Shown: positions 49,364 through 57,309 of the stretch, one piece after another
How the letters are laid out: each line of letters opens with the position of its first letter
Position numbering within the stretch: position 1 is the stretch's first letter
Assembly (NCBI GenBank): GCA_913778495.1
Contig: CAJYVD010000013.1
Span: 186,001-250,000, forward strand
Origin: an uncultured Pantoea sp.
GTDB lineage: Bacteria; Pseudomonadota; Gammaproteobacteria; Enterobacterales; Enterobacteriaceae
Direction of reading: 5' to 3'
Length of the DNA stretch: 64,000 bases
Translations under genes and position numbers: made by a program
Notes under the pieces: model-generated
Told to the model about the DNA's origin: nothing
Seen by the model: only the letters and a program-made list of their open reading frames with translations
Database searches by the model: none

Positions 49364-49514
49364 ATCCCGACCTTAGCGCTGTTTGGCACAGAGTTTGGGT
49401 ATTTCTCTTCTTTTCTGCGATAAGCACCACCCAAACGGCTGGACCAGCACCCACGATAACGCTTCAGGATTCAGGGCGGTACGCGAGAATCATTCTTGTA
49501 AACGGAGGTAGCAC

Positions 49515-50471
49515 GTGACCATTGCGATTGTAATTGGTACACACGGCTGGGCGGCAGAACAACTGTTAAAAACAGCAGAAATGCTGTTGGGAGAGCAGGA
49601 AAATGTCGGATGGATAGAGTTTGTCCCGGGTGAAAACGCGGAGACGCTGATAGAGAAATATCAGGTTCAACTTACGCAACTGAATACCGCCCATGGCGTC
49701 CTGTTTTTAGTTGACACTTGGGGCGGTAGCCCTTTCAACGCCGCCAGTCGTCTGGTGGTCGATAAGCCTAATCACGAGGTGATTGCCGGCGTCAATATCC
49801 CTATGTTGATCGAGACGCTGATGGGCCGTGATGACAATCCCACTTTCGACCAGTTGATACAGATCGCGCTTGAAGCGGGCCGTGAAGGGATAAAGGCGCT
49901 CAAAAGCGACGCGCCGGCTAGCAAGCCCGCCCCCACCCAAAAGACTCCCCTCGCCCCGCCTACGCTGGCGCCGGGTGAACACATGAAGATTGGTCTCACG
50001 CGTATCGACGATCGCCTGATTCACGGGCAGGTCGCCACCCGCTGGACCAAAGAAACCAATGTCTCCCGCATCATTGTGGTCAGCGATGAGGTGGCTAACG
50101 ATCACGTGCGCAAAACCCTTTTGACGCAGGTGGCACCGCCCGGCGTCACCGCACACGTGGTTGACGTCGCCAAAATGATCCGCGTGTGGAACAACCCTAA
50201 ATACGGCTCCGATCGCGTGATGCTGCTGTTCACCAACCCTACCGACGTGCTGCGCGTAGTGGAACAAGGCGTGGAGATCACCTCGGTGAATATTGGCGGA
50301 ATGGCGTTTCGTCAGGGCAAAACCCAAGTCAACAATGCCGTGTCAGTGGATGAGAAAGATATTGACGCTTTCCGCCAACTCAACGCGCGCGGTATCGAAC
50401 TGGAGGTGCGTAAAGTCTCCAACGATCCGCGACTCAACATGATGGACCTGATTGCCAAGATGAATCACTAA
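49515..50471 (+). CDS. manX: Mannose PTS EIIAB component
   Basis: 318 aa from a GTG at 49515 with GGAGGT upstream. IIA domain (1-130) with phospho-acceptor His10 (IGTHGW), an Ala/Pro-rich linker (about 131-155, APASKPAPTQKTPLAPP) and IIB domain with His170 in DDRLIHGQVATRW. It passes phosphate from HPr to mannose, glucose or glucosamine moved by ManYZ. The linker is about five residues shorter than in E. coli. First gene of manXYZ. Confidence 0.98.
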   Translation: MTIAIVIGTHGWAAEQLLKTAEMLLGEQENVGWIEFVPGENAETLIEKYQVQLTQLNTAHGVLFLVDTWGGSPFNAASRLVVDKPNHEVIAGVNIPMLIETLMGRDDNPTFDQLIQIALEAGREGIKALKSDAPASKPAPTQKTPLAPPTLAPGEHMKIGLTRIDDRLIHGQVATRWTKETNVSRIIVVSDEVANDHVRKTLLTQVAPPGVTAHVVDVAKMIRVWNNPKYGSDRVMLLFTNPTDVLRVVEQGVEITSVNIGGMAFRQGKTQVNNAVSVDEKDIDAFRQLNARGIELEVRKVSNDPRLNMMDLIAKMNH

Positions 50472-50526
50472 CCGATCTGCTGTCTGCGCGCAGGCGCCTG
50501 ATTATGATTTCGCTGAGGAGAAAGAG

Positions 50527-51324
50527 ATGGAAATAACCTCGCTACAAATTGTGTTGATCTTCGTGGTGGCGTGTATCGCCGGGATGGGGTCGATTCTGGA
50601 TGAGTTTCAGTTTCATCGGCCGCTGGTGGCCTGCACCTTAATTGGCGCCGTGCTGGGCGATATGAAGACCGGCATCATCATTGGCGGTACGCTGGAGATG
50701 ATTGCGCTGGGATGGATGAATATCGGTGCGGCAGTGGCGCCAGATGCCGCTTTGGCGTCAATCATTTCAACTATCCTGGTGATTGCAGGCGGCCAAAGCG
50801 TCGGGGCGGGTATCGCGCTGGCCATCCCGCTGGCCGCTGCCGGACAGGTCCTGACCATTATCGTGCGTACCCTTACGGTGGCGTTTCAGCACGCGGCCGA
50901 TAAAGCCGCAGAAAAAGGGAATCTCACCGCTATCAGCTGGATTCACGTCTCCGCGCTGCTGCTACAAGCGATGCGTATTGCCATTCCCGCACTGATCGTT
51001 GCCATTTCGGTCGGCACCAGCGCCGTTCACACGCTGCTGAGCGCTATCCCCGAAGTCGTCACCAACGGTTTGAACATTGCCGGCGGCATGATCGTCGTGG
51101 TGGGCTATGCGATGGTCATTAATATGATGCGTGCAGGCTACCTGATGCCGTTCTTTTATCTCGGTTTTGTTACCGCGGCATTCACCAACTTCAACCTCGT
51201 GGCGCTGGGCGTCATCGGCGTAGTGATGGCGATACTCTACATTCAGCTCGCGCCAAAATATAACCGGGTAGCAGGCGCAACCGCCGCTGCGACGCCTAAC
51301 GATCTCGATAATGAACTCGACTAA
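50527..51324 (+). CDS. manY: Mannose PTS EIIC component
   Basis: 265 aa integral membrane protein, about seven hydrophobic segments. Family block DEFQFHRPLVACTLIGAVLG (20-39) followed by GGTLEMIALGWMNIGAA, the sorbose/mannose-type IIC signature. Forms the channel with ManZ; also a known entry route for lambda DNA and some bacteriocins. GAGGAGAAAGAG precedes the ATG. 55 bp after manX, 14 bp before manZ. Confidence 0.97.
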   Translation: MEITSLQIVLIFVVACIAGMGSILDEFQFHRPLVACTLIGAVLGDMKTGIIIGGTLEMIALGWMNIGAAVAPDAALASIISTILVIAGGQSVGAGIALAIPLAAAGQVLTIIVRTLTVAFQHAADKAAEKGNLTAISWIHVSALLLQAMRIAIPALIVAISVGTSAVHTLLSAIPEVVTNGLNIAGGMIVVVGYAMVINMMRAGYLMPFFYLGFVTAAFTNFNLVALGVIGVVMAILYIQLAPKYNRVAGATAAATPNDLDNELD

Positions 51325-51338
51325 GAACAGGTGACATC

Positions 51339-52184
51339 ATGGTTGATACAACGCAGTCTCCAAAAAAACTCACGCCCGGTGACGTGCGCGGCGTCTTTCT
51401 GCGCTCGAACCTTTTCCAGGGATCGTGGAACTTTGAACGTATGCAGGCGCTGGGCTTTTGCTTTTCGATGGTACCCGTGATCCGCCGCCTCTATCCGGAA
51501 AACAACGAGGCGCGCAAACAGGCGATCAAGCGCCACCTCGAATTTTTCAACACGCACCCTTACGTGGCCGCGCCGGTGCTCGGCGTAACCATGGCGATGG
51601 AGGAGCAGCGTGCTAACGGTGCGGCCATTGACGATGGCGCGATCAACGGCATTAAAGTGGGGCTGATGGGCCCGTTGGCGGGCGTCGGCGATCCGATTTT
51701 CTGGGGCACCGTGCGCCCAGTGTTTGCCGCACTGGGTGCTGGCATCGCCATGAGCGGCAGCTTGCTCGGTCCGCTGCTGTTCTTCGTGTTGTTCAACGTT
51801 GCCCGCCTGCTGACGCGCTACTACGGCGTGGCCTATGGTTACCGCAAGGGTATTGATATTGTCGGCGACATGGGCGGCGGCTTTTTGCAAAAGCTCACGG
51901 AGGGGGCATCAATACTCGGGCTGTTTGTCATGGGCGCGTTGGTTAACAAATGGACGCACGTGAATGTGCCGCTGGTGGTGTCGCGCATTACCGATCAAAC
52001 CGGCAAAACCACCGTCACCACGGTGCAGTCCATCCTCGATCAGTTGATGCCAGGTTTGATCCCTCTGCTGCTGACCTTTGGCTGTATGTGGTTGCTGCGC
52101 CGCAAAGTGAATGCGCTGTGGATTATCGTGGGCTTTTTTGCCATCGGTATTTTTGGCTACTGGATTGGCCTGCTCGGCCTGTAA
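51339..52184 (+). CDS. manZ: Mannose PTS EIID component
   Basis: 281 aa. Begins with a soluble stretch and the EIID signature LTPGDVRGVFLRSNLFQGSW (11-30) and FNTHPYVAAPVLGVT; the C-terminal third has membrane segments (NALWIIVGFFAIGIFGYW). Works with ManY as the permease. Last gene of manXYZ, followed by a hairpin and the broken yobD. Confidence 0.97.
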   Translation: MVDTTQSPKKLTPGDVRGVFLRSNLFQGSWNFERMQALGFCFSMVPVIRRLYPENNEARKQAIKRHLEFFNTHPYVAAPVLGVTMAMEEQRANGAAIDDGAINGIKVGLMGPLAGVGDPIFWGTVRPVFAALGAGIAMSGSLLGPLLFFVLFNVARLLTRYYGVAYGYRKGIDIVGDMGGGFLQKLTEGASILGLFVMGALVNKWTHVNVPLVVSRITDQTGKTTVTTVQSILDQLMPGLIPLLLTFGCMWLLRRKVNALWIIVGFFAIGIFGYWIGLLGL

Positions 52185-52190
52185 CGCGTA

Positions 52191-52214
52191 AGCCGGGCGC
52201 TACGGTGCCCGGCT
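52191..52214 (+). terminator. Hairpin downstream of manXYZ
   Basis: 8-bp stem AGCCGGGC/GCCCGGCT with an 8-nt loop, 6 bp after the manZ stop. No T-tract follows; transcription may run on into yobD. Confidence 0.5.
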
Positions 52215-52245
52215 CACGCTTGTGCGCGCTATTGTAGGACGTTTT

Positions 52246-52704
52246 ATGGCGCTGACCGATGCTGTATTGATAGGGCTCATCGCCGCGATGATGCTGTTTG
52301 CCCTCTATGAGGACGCGATTGTGCCGCGCCGAAACGGTGCCATCACGCTGCGTGTGACGCTGCGCCGCCGTCACAAAATCGATAGCGCTATCTTTATTGG
52401 ATAGCTGCTGATTCTGCTGTGGCAGAACGTGGCGCAACAAGGGCCGCCGCGCACTACGATGCTGCTGATGGTGCTGAGCTTTTTGACGCTCTGGCTCTGT
52501 TGGGTCCGCAGACCCGCGCTGCTGATGAAAGCGGAAGGTTTGTTTTATGCGGGGATTTGGATTGATTACCGCCGTATTCAGAGCATGCGATTGTCGGAAG
52601 ATGGGATTTTAGTGATTCAACTTGAGCAACGCCGTTTATGCGTTGCCGTGAGGCACCTTGACGATTTAGAGCGCATTTATCATACGCTGATTGAAGCGCG
52701 CTAG
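52246..52704 (+). pseudogene. yobD: yobD (UPF0266) interrupted by one in-frame TAG
   Basis: The frame from the ATG at 52246 to the stop at 52704 spans 152 codons, exactly the length of E. coli YobD, but codon 53 (52402-52404) is TAG. Before it the protein reads MALTDAVLIGLIAAMMLFAL ... RHKIDSAIFIG; after it the same frame continues LLILLWQNVAQQGPPRTT ... MRLSEDGILVIQLEQRRL, matching YobD to the end. AGGA precedes the ATG. YobD is a small inner-membrane protein of unknown function with three hydrophobic segments. The stop removes the second and third. No frameshift or other damage is seen, so this is a recent mutation, a sequencing error, or a codon that is suppressed. Confidence 0.85.
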
Positions 52705-53507
52705 CGGCGCTGCCACAGCGTCAGCATAAAGTCGGCGTCGCAAATGAACGACTGAGAAGCCGCCAGCTGCTGCCATATCGCCTCGCGGGCCCGCCATGCA
52801 AAAGGCGTCATCTGCAGCAGCTGTACCGCTTCGGCCCCGCTGAGCGTGAGCGGGTAGGCCAAATTTTGCTGATCGATCTGTACAAAATCGCGGTACGACT
52901 TCTCTTCGGGAGCGTGCAACTGCACCTCTCGGTAAATCAACGCTTTGAATTGCTGCAAATGATGCGCGCCTGGCGTCACCGTTAATAAATAGCCGCCGGG
53001 TTTGATGACCCGCGCCAGCTCCTGTTCAAGACAGGGTGCATAAATGCGCACGATGGCGTCCATAGCGCCGTCAGCAAACGGCAAGCGCTGGCTGGATGCC
53101 ACGCAAAACTGCACCGCGCGATAGCGTTTCGCGGCCATACGTACGGCCGCTTTTGCCACATCCAGGCCATAGACCTGCGCCTGGGGCAGCCGTGCCGCCA
53201 TCGCTCCGGTGTAATATCCTTCGCCACAGCCAATGTCCAGTATCGTGCTTGACGGCGCGTCTACGTGCTGCGCCAACGTGTCGGCCACGCCGTCTCGCAG
53301 CGTTTGGTAATGACCGGCGTCAAGAAAGGCGCGGCGCGCCTGCAGCATTTCAGGGCTGTCACCCGGCTCGCGTGAACCTTTATGCTGAACGGGCAGCAAA
53401 TTGACATACCCCTCTTTCGCCTTATCAAACTGGTGAGACGCTGCGCAGAGAAAACTGTTGTTCTGCAGCATCAGTGGCTGATGGCATAGGGGGCAAATCA
53501 AAGACAT
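52701..53507 (-). CDS. rlmA: RlmA, 23S rRNA (guanine-745-N1)-methyltransferase
   Basis: 268 aa from the ATG at 53507 ([12 protein letters not shown]), with GGAG 6 bp upstream. The N-terminal zinc ribbon is CPLC (6-9) with a second pair C and H in FLCAASHQF; the SAM-binding motif is [15 protein letters not shown] (about 91-105). It methylates G745 in helix 35 of 23S rRNA. Its end overlaps the yobD end by 4 bp on the other strand. In E. coli mntP lies between yobD and rlmA; it is absent here. Confidence 0.95.
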   Translation of the reverse strand: MSLICPLCHQPLMLQNNSFLCAASHQFDKAKEGYVNLLPVQHKGSREPGDSPEMLQARRAFLDAGHYQTLRDGVADTLAQHVDAPSSTILDIGCGEGYYTGAMAARLPQAQVYGLDVAKAAVRMAAKRYRAVQFCVASSQRLPFADGAMDAIVRIYAPCLEQELARVIKPGGYLLTVTPGAHHLQQFKALIYREVQLHAPEEKSYRDFVQIDQQNLAYPLTLSGAEAVQLLQMTPFAWRAREAIWQQLAASQSFICDADFMLTLWQRR

Positions 53508-53578
53508 ACACAACTCCGGATTAGCAATTCGCGGCGAAGTTTACCCTGTTCAACGGGTAACAGAAAGCGCAAAACAAA

Positions 53579-53602
53579 AGCCCCGCTCAATGAGCAGGGC
53601 TT
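53579..53602 (-). terminator. Intrinsic terminator of cspC
   Basis: On the minus strand AGCCCTGCTC/GAGCGGGGCT (with G-U pairing, short ATT loop region) is followed by TTTTGTTTTG. 46 bp after the cspC stop. Confidence 0.8.
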
Positions 53603-53647
53603 TGTCATTCGTTTCAGCGGTGCGATGCACCTGTGCTGAATGCTAAA

Positions 53648-53857
53648 TCAGATGGCAGTAACGTTAACTGCGGCTGGACCTTTCTGGCCGTCCTGGATCT
53701 CGAATTCAACCTGCTGGCCTTCAGCCAGGGTTTTAAAACCGTTACCCTGAATAGCAGAGAAGTGAACGAACACGTCTTTGCTGCCGTCAGCAGGAGTGAT
53801 AAAACCAAAACCTTTAGACTCGTTGAACCACTTAACCTGACCTTTAATCTTTGCCAT
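53648..53857 (-). CDS. cspC: Cold-shock-family protein CspC
   Basis: 69 aa from the ATG at 53857 ([20 protein letters not shown]), three codons inside the longest frame; AGGAA lies about 10 bases upstream. RNP1 KGFGFI and RNP2 VFVHF are present; only one residue differs from E. coli CspC as I recall it. CspC is not cold-induced; it binds RNA, acts as a transcription antiterminator and stabilises rpoS mRNA. The remnant yobF lies 86 bp upstream on the same strand, as in the E. coli yobF-cspC operon. Codon use is that of a highly expressed gene. Confidence 0.97.
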   Translation of the reverse strand: MAKIKGQVKWFNESKGFGFITPADGSKDVFVHFSAIQGNGFKTLAEGQQVEFEIQDGQKGPAAVNVTAI

Positions 53858-53942
53858 TTTTTGCAAATTCCTTTGAATGTTTATATTGCCCGAAGGGCAG
53901 TCTTACAGATAAACCAGAGACATTACTGAATGAGGCACTAAT

Positions 53943-54017
53943 TTAAGGTTCGGCAAGGAAGCGGTATTCAACGTCAACGTCTTTACTCGTAACTTCTTTA
54001 CTGAAGATGCCATACAT
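53943..54017 (-). CDS. yobF: Short YobF (24 codons), possibly truncated
   Basis: The minus-strand frame from the ATG at 54017 reads MYGIFSKEVTSKDVDVEYRF then LAEP and stops at TAA (53943-53945). This matches residues 1-24 of the 47-aa E. coli YobF. Codon 25, Tyr in E. coli, is TAA, and the next codons in the same frame still read ISASFSNVSGLSV, similar to the rest of E. coli YobF. It heads the cspC transcript. YobF is a stress-responsive small protein of unknown function. Either a short functional form, a nonsense allele, or a read-through gene; the upstream ribosome site (GAGG) is about 11 bases off. Confidence 0.6.
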   Translation of the reverse strand: MYGIFSKEVTSKDVDVEYRFLAEP

Positions 54018-54528
54018 AAACAGAACTGTACCTCGTTTGACCCAAGAATTGTTATCACATATTCGAAAATTAATGGCAAGCCATTTTTAATAGTTGAACG
54101 ATCTGCCGCACATTATTGTGGGAGGGGCTACGTTGAGCGCGATGATAAATATCAGCCAGCCGTAAACAAACAGCACCGCACCTCTGCGGCGCCCCCTTGC
54201 TAGTCTGCCGCATTAATTTCGTCAAGCGAACAGCCACAAATAAATAAAATATTCACCATCATGCTGTCATAAGACAAAAATATTGCATTCATATGGCATT
54301 ATCGAAATAAATCAGGCAAAAAACTCCCAAGCATGCGTTTATTGTGCAAGGCAAAACTTATGCATTGCCAATATCACTGTATAACTTTTATTATCTCGCA
54401 CCAAAAAAAAGCATTGCCGTTAATGCTTGCCCCAAATATAGGCATATCGCTAATGGCGCTTTTCTCATTTTGTTCTTAAAGGCTCACTAATTATTATGTG
54501 TCGCAGACACGCACGGGTTGGGTCCGAT
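54018..54528. other. AT-rich intergenic region between yobF and the MBL-fold gene
   Basis: 511 bp without a supportable gene, much more AT-rich than its surroundings. The part next to yobF should hold the yobF-cspC promoter. The terminator of the MBL-fold gene lies at 54403-54427. I see nothing else definite. Confidence 0.5.
54403..54427 (-). terminator. Intrinsic terminator of the MBL-fold gene
   Basis: On the minus strand AGCATT-AACGGC-AATGCT is followed by eight T. The stem is only 6 bp but the T-tract is perfect. It lies about 100 bp after the MBL-fold gene stop. Confidence 0.75.
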
Positions 54529-55548
54529 TTATTGCGCTTGGGATAATTCTGATGCAAGAGCATTCAGAGCACGACTTTCACCTATTTTCCACGGTGAAAA
54601 CGTTGCTTGCTCCTCCCCCGCGGCGCGTAAAGCCTGGGCCAGAGCCGCGGGCGGTTCATCAAGGGCTTCATCCGCCAGCTCAAACACGCCCCAGTGGATC
54701 GGCAGCGCCACGGGACGGCCGATATGTTGCCACAGCGCAACGGCTTGGTCGGGATCCATATGCTGGCCGCGCATAAACCATTGCGGGGCGTAGGCGCCGA
54801 TGGGTAAGGCGGCAAAGGTAAAGGGTCCAAGTCGCTGGCTAATCTCCTTGAGATTTTCACTGTAGCCACTGTCGCCAGAAAACCAGAAATTCAGGCCTGT
54901 CGCACGCACAACCCAGCCGCACCACAGCGAACGGTTGCGATCCCAGAACGTGCGCATGCTCCAGTGCCGTGCGGGCACCGCCGTAAAGTGGAGATCGCCA
55001 AACGCTATCGACTGCCACCAGTCCAGCTCTGTGACCTCACGCACGCCACGTTTGCGGCACCACGCTCCCATGCCGAGAGGCACAATAAAACGCGCCTGCG
55101 GAAAGCGACGTGCGAGACGTTTCACCGTGGGCCGATCGAGATGATCGTAGTGGTTATGCGAAATCAGTACGTAATCCAGATGCGGAAGATCGGCCACGCG
55201 TAACGGTGCGGGCGTCTTACGCTGCGGTCCTGCAAACGGCAACGGTGAGGCGCGCGAAGATAACGCGGGGTCGATAAGCGTATAGCGCTGATTAATGCGC
55301 AACAGTATTGCCGCATGTCCCAGCCACCAAGCGCGATCGTCTTTTCCGCCCAAATCCACGGGCTGATACCACTGCTCGGTAAATGCCTGATATCCCAATG
55401 CAGGCGGCTTAGGCAAATTTTGCTGTTTACGCTCTCGCCGCCAGCGTTGCAAATCCCCCGGCCGACGTGAATCCTCTTCGGGATTACGGAAACCCTCTGG
55501 CGTGTGATGCGCCAGCAGTGCGTCGAACCAGGGGTTTTGCCAGGCCAT
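54529..55548 (-). CDS. MBL-fold metallohydrolase, NAPE-PLD/COG2220 type
   Basis: 339 aa, no signal peptide. Metal-binding motif HxHxDH is SHNHYDHLD (His131, His133, Asp135, His136); further ligands are the His in PARHWS (about 194), the Asp in FSGDSGY and the His in LPIHWG. WWLGHAAILLRINQRYTLID at about 74-93 is typical of the N-acyl-phosphatidylethanolamine phospholipase D-like group of zinc hydrolases. Members cleave phosphodiester or lactone bonds; the substrate here is unknown. It stands between yobF-cspC and yebO, where E. coli has no such gene, and forms a likely unit with the upstream yebO (16 bp apart). Confidence 0.88.
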   Translation of the reverse strand: MAWQNPWFDALLAHHTPEGFRNPEEDSRRPGDLQRWRRERKQQNLPKPPALGYQAFTEQWYQPVDLGGKDDRAWWLGHAAILLRINQRYTLIDPALSSRASPLPFAGPQRKTPAPLRVADLPHLDYVLISHNHYDHLDRPTVKRLARRFPQARFIVPLGMGAWCRKRGVREVTELDWWQSIAFGDLHFTAVPARHWSMRTFWDRNRSLWCGWVVRATGLNFWFSGDSGYSENLKEISQRLGPFTFAALPIGAYAPQWFMRGQHMDPDQAVALWQHIGRPVALPIHWGVFELADEALDEPPAALAQALRAAGEEQATFSPWKIGESRALNALASELSQAQ

Positions 55549-55564
55549 GTTAACTCCGTATCAA

Positions 55565-55840
55565 CTAGCGTTCTGGGATCATGCGGATGAAACCCTGTGA
55601 ATCGACTGCTTCGGCGTCTTCGGGTGCATTCGCCGCCGCAGGCTGCGCATCCACCAGACGGCGCAGCAATGCGTTCTGTTTTTTTTGCTCTTCCAGCAGC
55701 GCTTCTAACAACTGGATATGTTCACTGGCGCGAACGCTGGCGCGGTTCACATAAAACCAGACATACAGGGCCACAAGGATGATGATAGCCAGCACGCCGG
55801 AAAGCACTAGCGGACTGGCATTTGCGGCTAATTCGTTCAT
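55565..55840 (-). CDS. yebO: YebO, single-span inner-membrane protein
   Basis: 91 aa. One membrane segment (about 10-31, LVLSGVLAIIILVALYVWFY) followed by a helical, probably coiled-coil stretch SEHIQLLEALLEEQKKQNAL that matches E. coli YebO, and an acidic tail ending IRMIPER. Function unknown. In E. coli mgrB lies next to yebO; no mgrB is found here. Divergent from yobH. Confidence 0.9.
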   Translation of the reverse strand: MNELAANASPLVLSGVLAIIILVALYVWFYVNRASVRASEHIQLLEALLEEQKKQNALLRRLVDAQPAAANAPEDAEAVDSQGFIRMIPER

Positions 55841-56055
55841 AACTGCCTCTACGAGTGACTTGACCTACCGTTTCCGCGGCTGATTCTACTCGTTATGCCA
55901 CGAAAAGAAATGGTCGATGCGCGAAACCTGCGACCCCCAAGCCAAACGCTTTCAGTTATCTCTGATCGCTTTCACCGCGTGAGAGAGGCATGCTGCATGC
56001 AGTGGAATCGCAGCGCTTGCAGGATGGCTGCGTTGTGCATCATAAGGAGAGTATT

Positions 56056-56292
56056 ATGAAAATGTTGATTAGGGCGATTGCCGGCGTCGCGATTATCTGG
56101 TTAGCCATGCTGTTGACTGGCTACGGGGTATTAACCGGCAGCACCAAAAACGCGGCAGGACTCGGGCTGCAATGTAGCTATTTAACGGCGCGCGGCGTGA
56201 TCAATGCCCAGTATCTGCACACCGACAGCGGCATCGTCGGCGTAACAGAGTGTCCCTTGCTGAAAAAAAGCGGCGACGTTATTGATAATTAA
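56056..56292 (+). CDS. yobH: YobH, small membrane/secreted protein
   Basis: 78 aa from the ATG at 56056 with AAGGAGA upstream; the frame extends 22 codons further without a ribosome site. N-terminal hydrophobic segment (about 4-24, may be a signal anchor) followed by YGVLTGSTKNAAGLGLQCSY then LTARG, the YobH signature, with two conserved cysteines. Function unknown. Convergent with kdgR, as in E. coli. Confidence 0.9.
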   Translation: MKMLIRAIAGVAIIWLAMLLTGYGVLTGSTKNAAGLGLQCSYLTARGVINAQYLHTDSGIVGVTECPLLKKSGDVIDN

Positions 56293-56295
56293 ACT

Positions 56296-56323
56296 GCAGG
56301 CGGGCGACGAGTAGCCCGCCTGC
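56296..56323. terminator. Hairpin between convergent yobH and kdgR
   Basis: Perfect 10-bp stem GCAGGCGGGC/GCCCGCCTGC with an 8-nt loop, 3 bp after yobH and 3 bp after the kdgR stop. Weak T-tracts on both sides. Confidence 0.65.
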
Positions 56324-56326
56324 GCG

Positions 56327-57118
56327 TTAAAACGGATAATCGTGAAACCCCATCTGCTCAGACAGGGTGCGAGCCGCACGATGCAGCATCGCCACGTACC
56401 CGTTTTTGGCCTCTTCCGAGAAGCGAAGGGTGGGAAACGAGATGCTTAAGCCGGCAATAACGACGCCAAAGCGGTCAAATACCGGTACCGCGATACAGCG
56501 TAACCCTTCTTCCTGCTCTTCGTTATCCTCACCAAATCCCTGAATTTTAACCTGATCCAATATGGTAAGCAGCGCTTCAGCACTGACCAGGGTATTGGCG
56601 GTACTGCGTCGAAATTCGACGTCACGCAAGATTTGGTTCACCTCGGTGCGATCGCGCCACGCCAGCAGCACTTTCCCTATCGCTGTAGAATACAGGGGGT
56701 TGCGGCGGCCGATGCGCGAGTACATGCGCAGATTATACAGTGAGTCAATTTTATGGATGTAAACGATACTGTCTTCTTCCAGTGCGCCGAGATGGATAGT
56801 CTCTTTGGTTAAGCGCGAGAGCTCACGCATCTCAACGTCGGCGCTGCGAATCAAATCGACGTTTTGCAGCGCTTTTGCGCCCAGTTCGAACAGCTTAAGC
56901 GTGAGGGAGTATTTTTCACTCTCGCCTTCCTGCGCCACATAGCCCAGTGATTTCATCGTCTGAAGAAAGCGATAAACCGTGCTCTTGGACATCATGAGCC
57001 GCTGCGAAAGCGCCGTAATACCGTGATCGCGGTCTTCAGACAGCGCCTGTAAAATGCCGAATACTTTCATCACGGATGAAACGGAGTCTGGCTGTTTATC
57101 GTTTTCATTGCTCGCCAT
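56327..57118 (-). CDS. kdgR: KdgR, IclR-family repressor of pectin/KDG catabolism
   Basis: 263 aa, the usual length. N-terminal helix-turn-helix (about 14-75) with HGITALSQRLMMSKSTVYRF and C-terminal IclR effector domain (about 85-255) that binds 2-keto-3-deoxygluconate. In soft-rot enterics KdgR controls pectinase genes; in E. coli it controls kdgT, kdgK and eda. Divergent from yebQ; the spacer contains a strong 28-bp dyad. Confidence 0.96.
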   Translation of the reverse strand: MASNENDKQPDSVSSVMKVFGILQALSEDRDHGITALSQRLMMSKSTVYRFLQTMKSLGYVAQEGESEKYSLTLKLFELGAKALQNVDLIRSADVEMRELSRLTKETIHLGALEEDSIVYIHKIDSLYNLRMYSRIGRRNPLYSTAIGKVLLAWRDRTEVNQILRDVEFRRSTANTLVSAEALLTILDQVKIQGFGEDNEEQEEGLRCIAVPVFDRFGVVIAGLSISFPTLRFSEEAKNGYVAMLHRAARTLSEQMGFHDYPF

Positions 57119-57156
57119 GGCGGGTTTCCTTTTAGCCGTGTTTCAAAAAAATCAGA

Positions 57157-57184
57157 ACAGAAACGCGAGTATAGGCGTTTCTGT
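57157..57184. promoter_or_regulatory. 28-bp dyad between kdgR and yebQ
   Basis: Perfect 9-bp inverted repeat ACAGAAACG (57157-57165) and CGTTTCTGT (57176-57184) around 10 bases; with a one-base bulge it extends to CAGAA...TTCTG. It lies between divergent kdgR and yebQ and could be the operator of an autoregulated KdgR or of another repressor. It does not match the KdgR consensus closely. Confidence 0.5.
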
Positions 57185-57309
57185 TTCTGCTCAGCAACGC
57201 GTGCTGCCTGATGACATATTCGCTGTTACTTTTTTATCTGCCCGCTTCATGCATTTCGGCGCGAAATTGATTAGCATGATGATATTCACTGACTTCACTT
57301 CTCACGACT

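Larger units (their letters stand above)
49012..49514. promoter_or_regulatory. yoaE/manX divergent control region
   Basis: 503 bp with no gene I can support. The manX side holds the CRP-like and Mlc-like sites listed separately. The yoaE side has a 12-bp palindrome GAGCTTAAGCTC (49170-49181) about 160 bp upstream of yoaE, within a GC-rich leader that could fold; I considered a yybP-ykoY manganese riboswitch and could not confirm its key elements. Confidence 0.5.

Noticed and set aside
49383..49399. Sigma-54-like TTGGCACAGAGTTTGGG before manX
   Set aside because: The -24 GG is present, but the required -12 GC is GG, and manXYZ already has CRP and Mlc-like elements.
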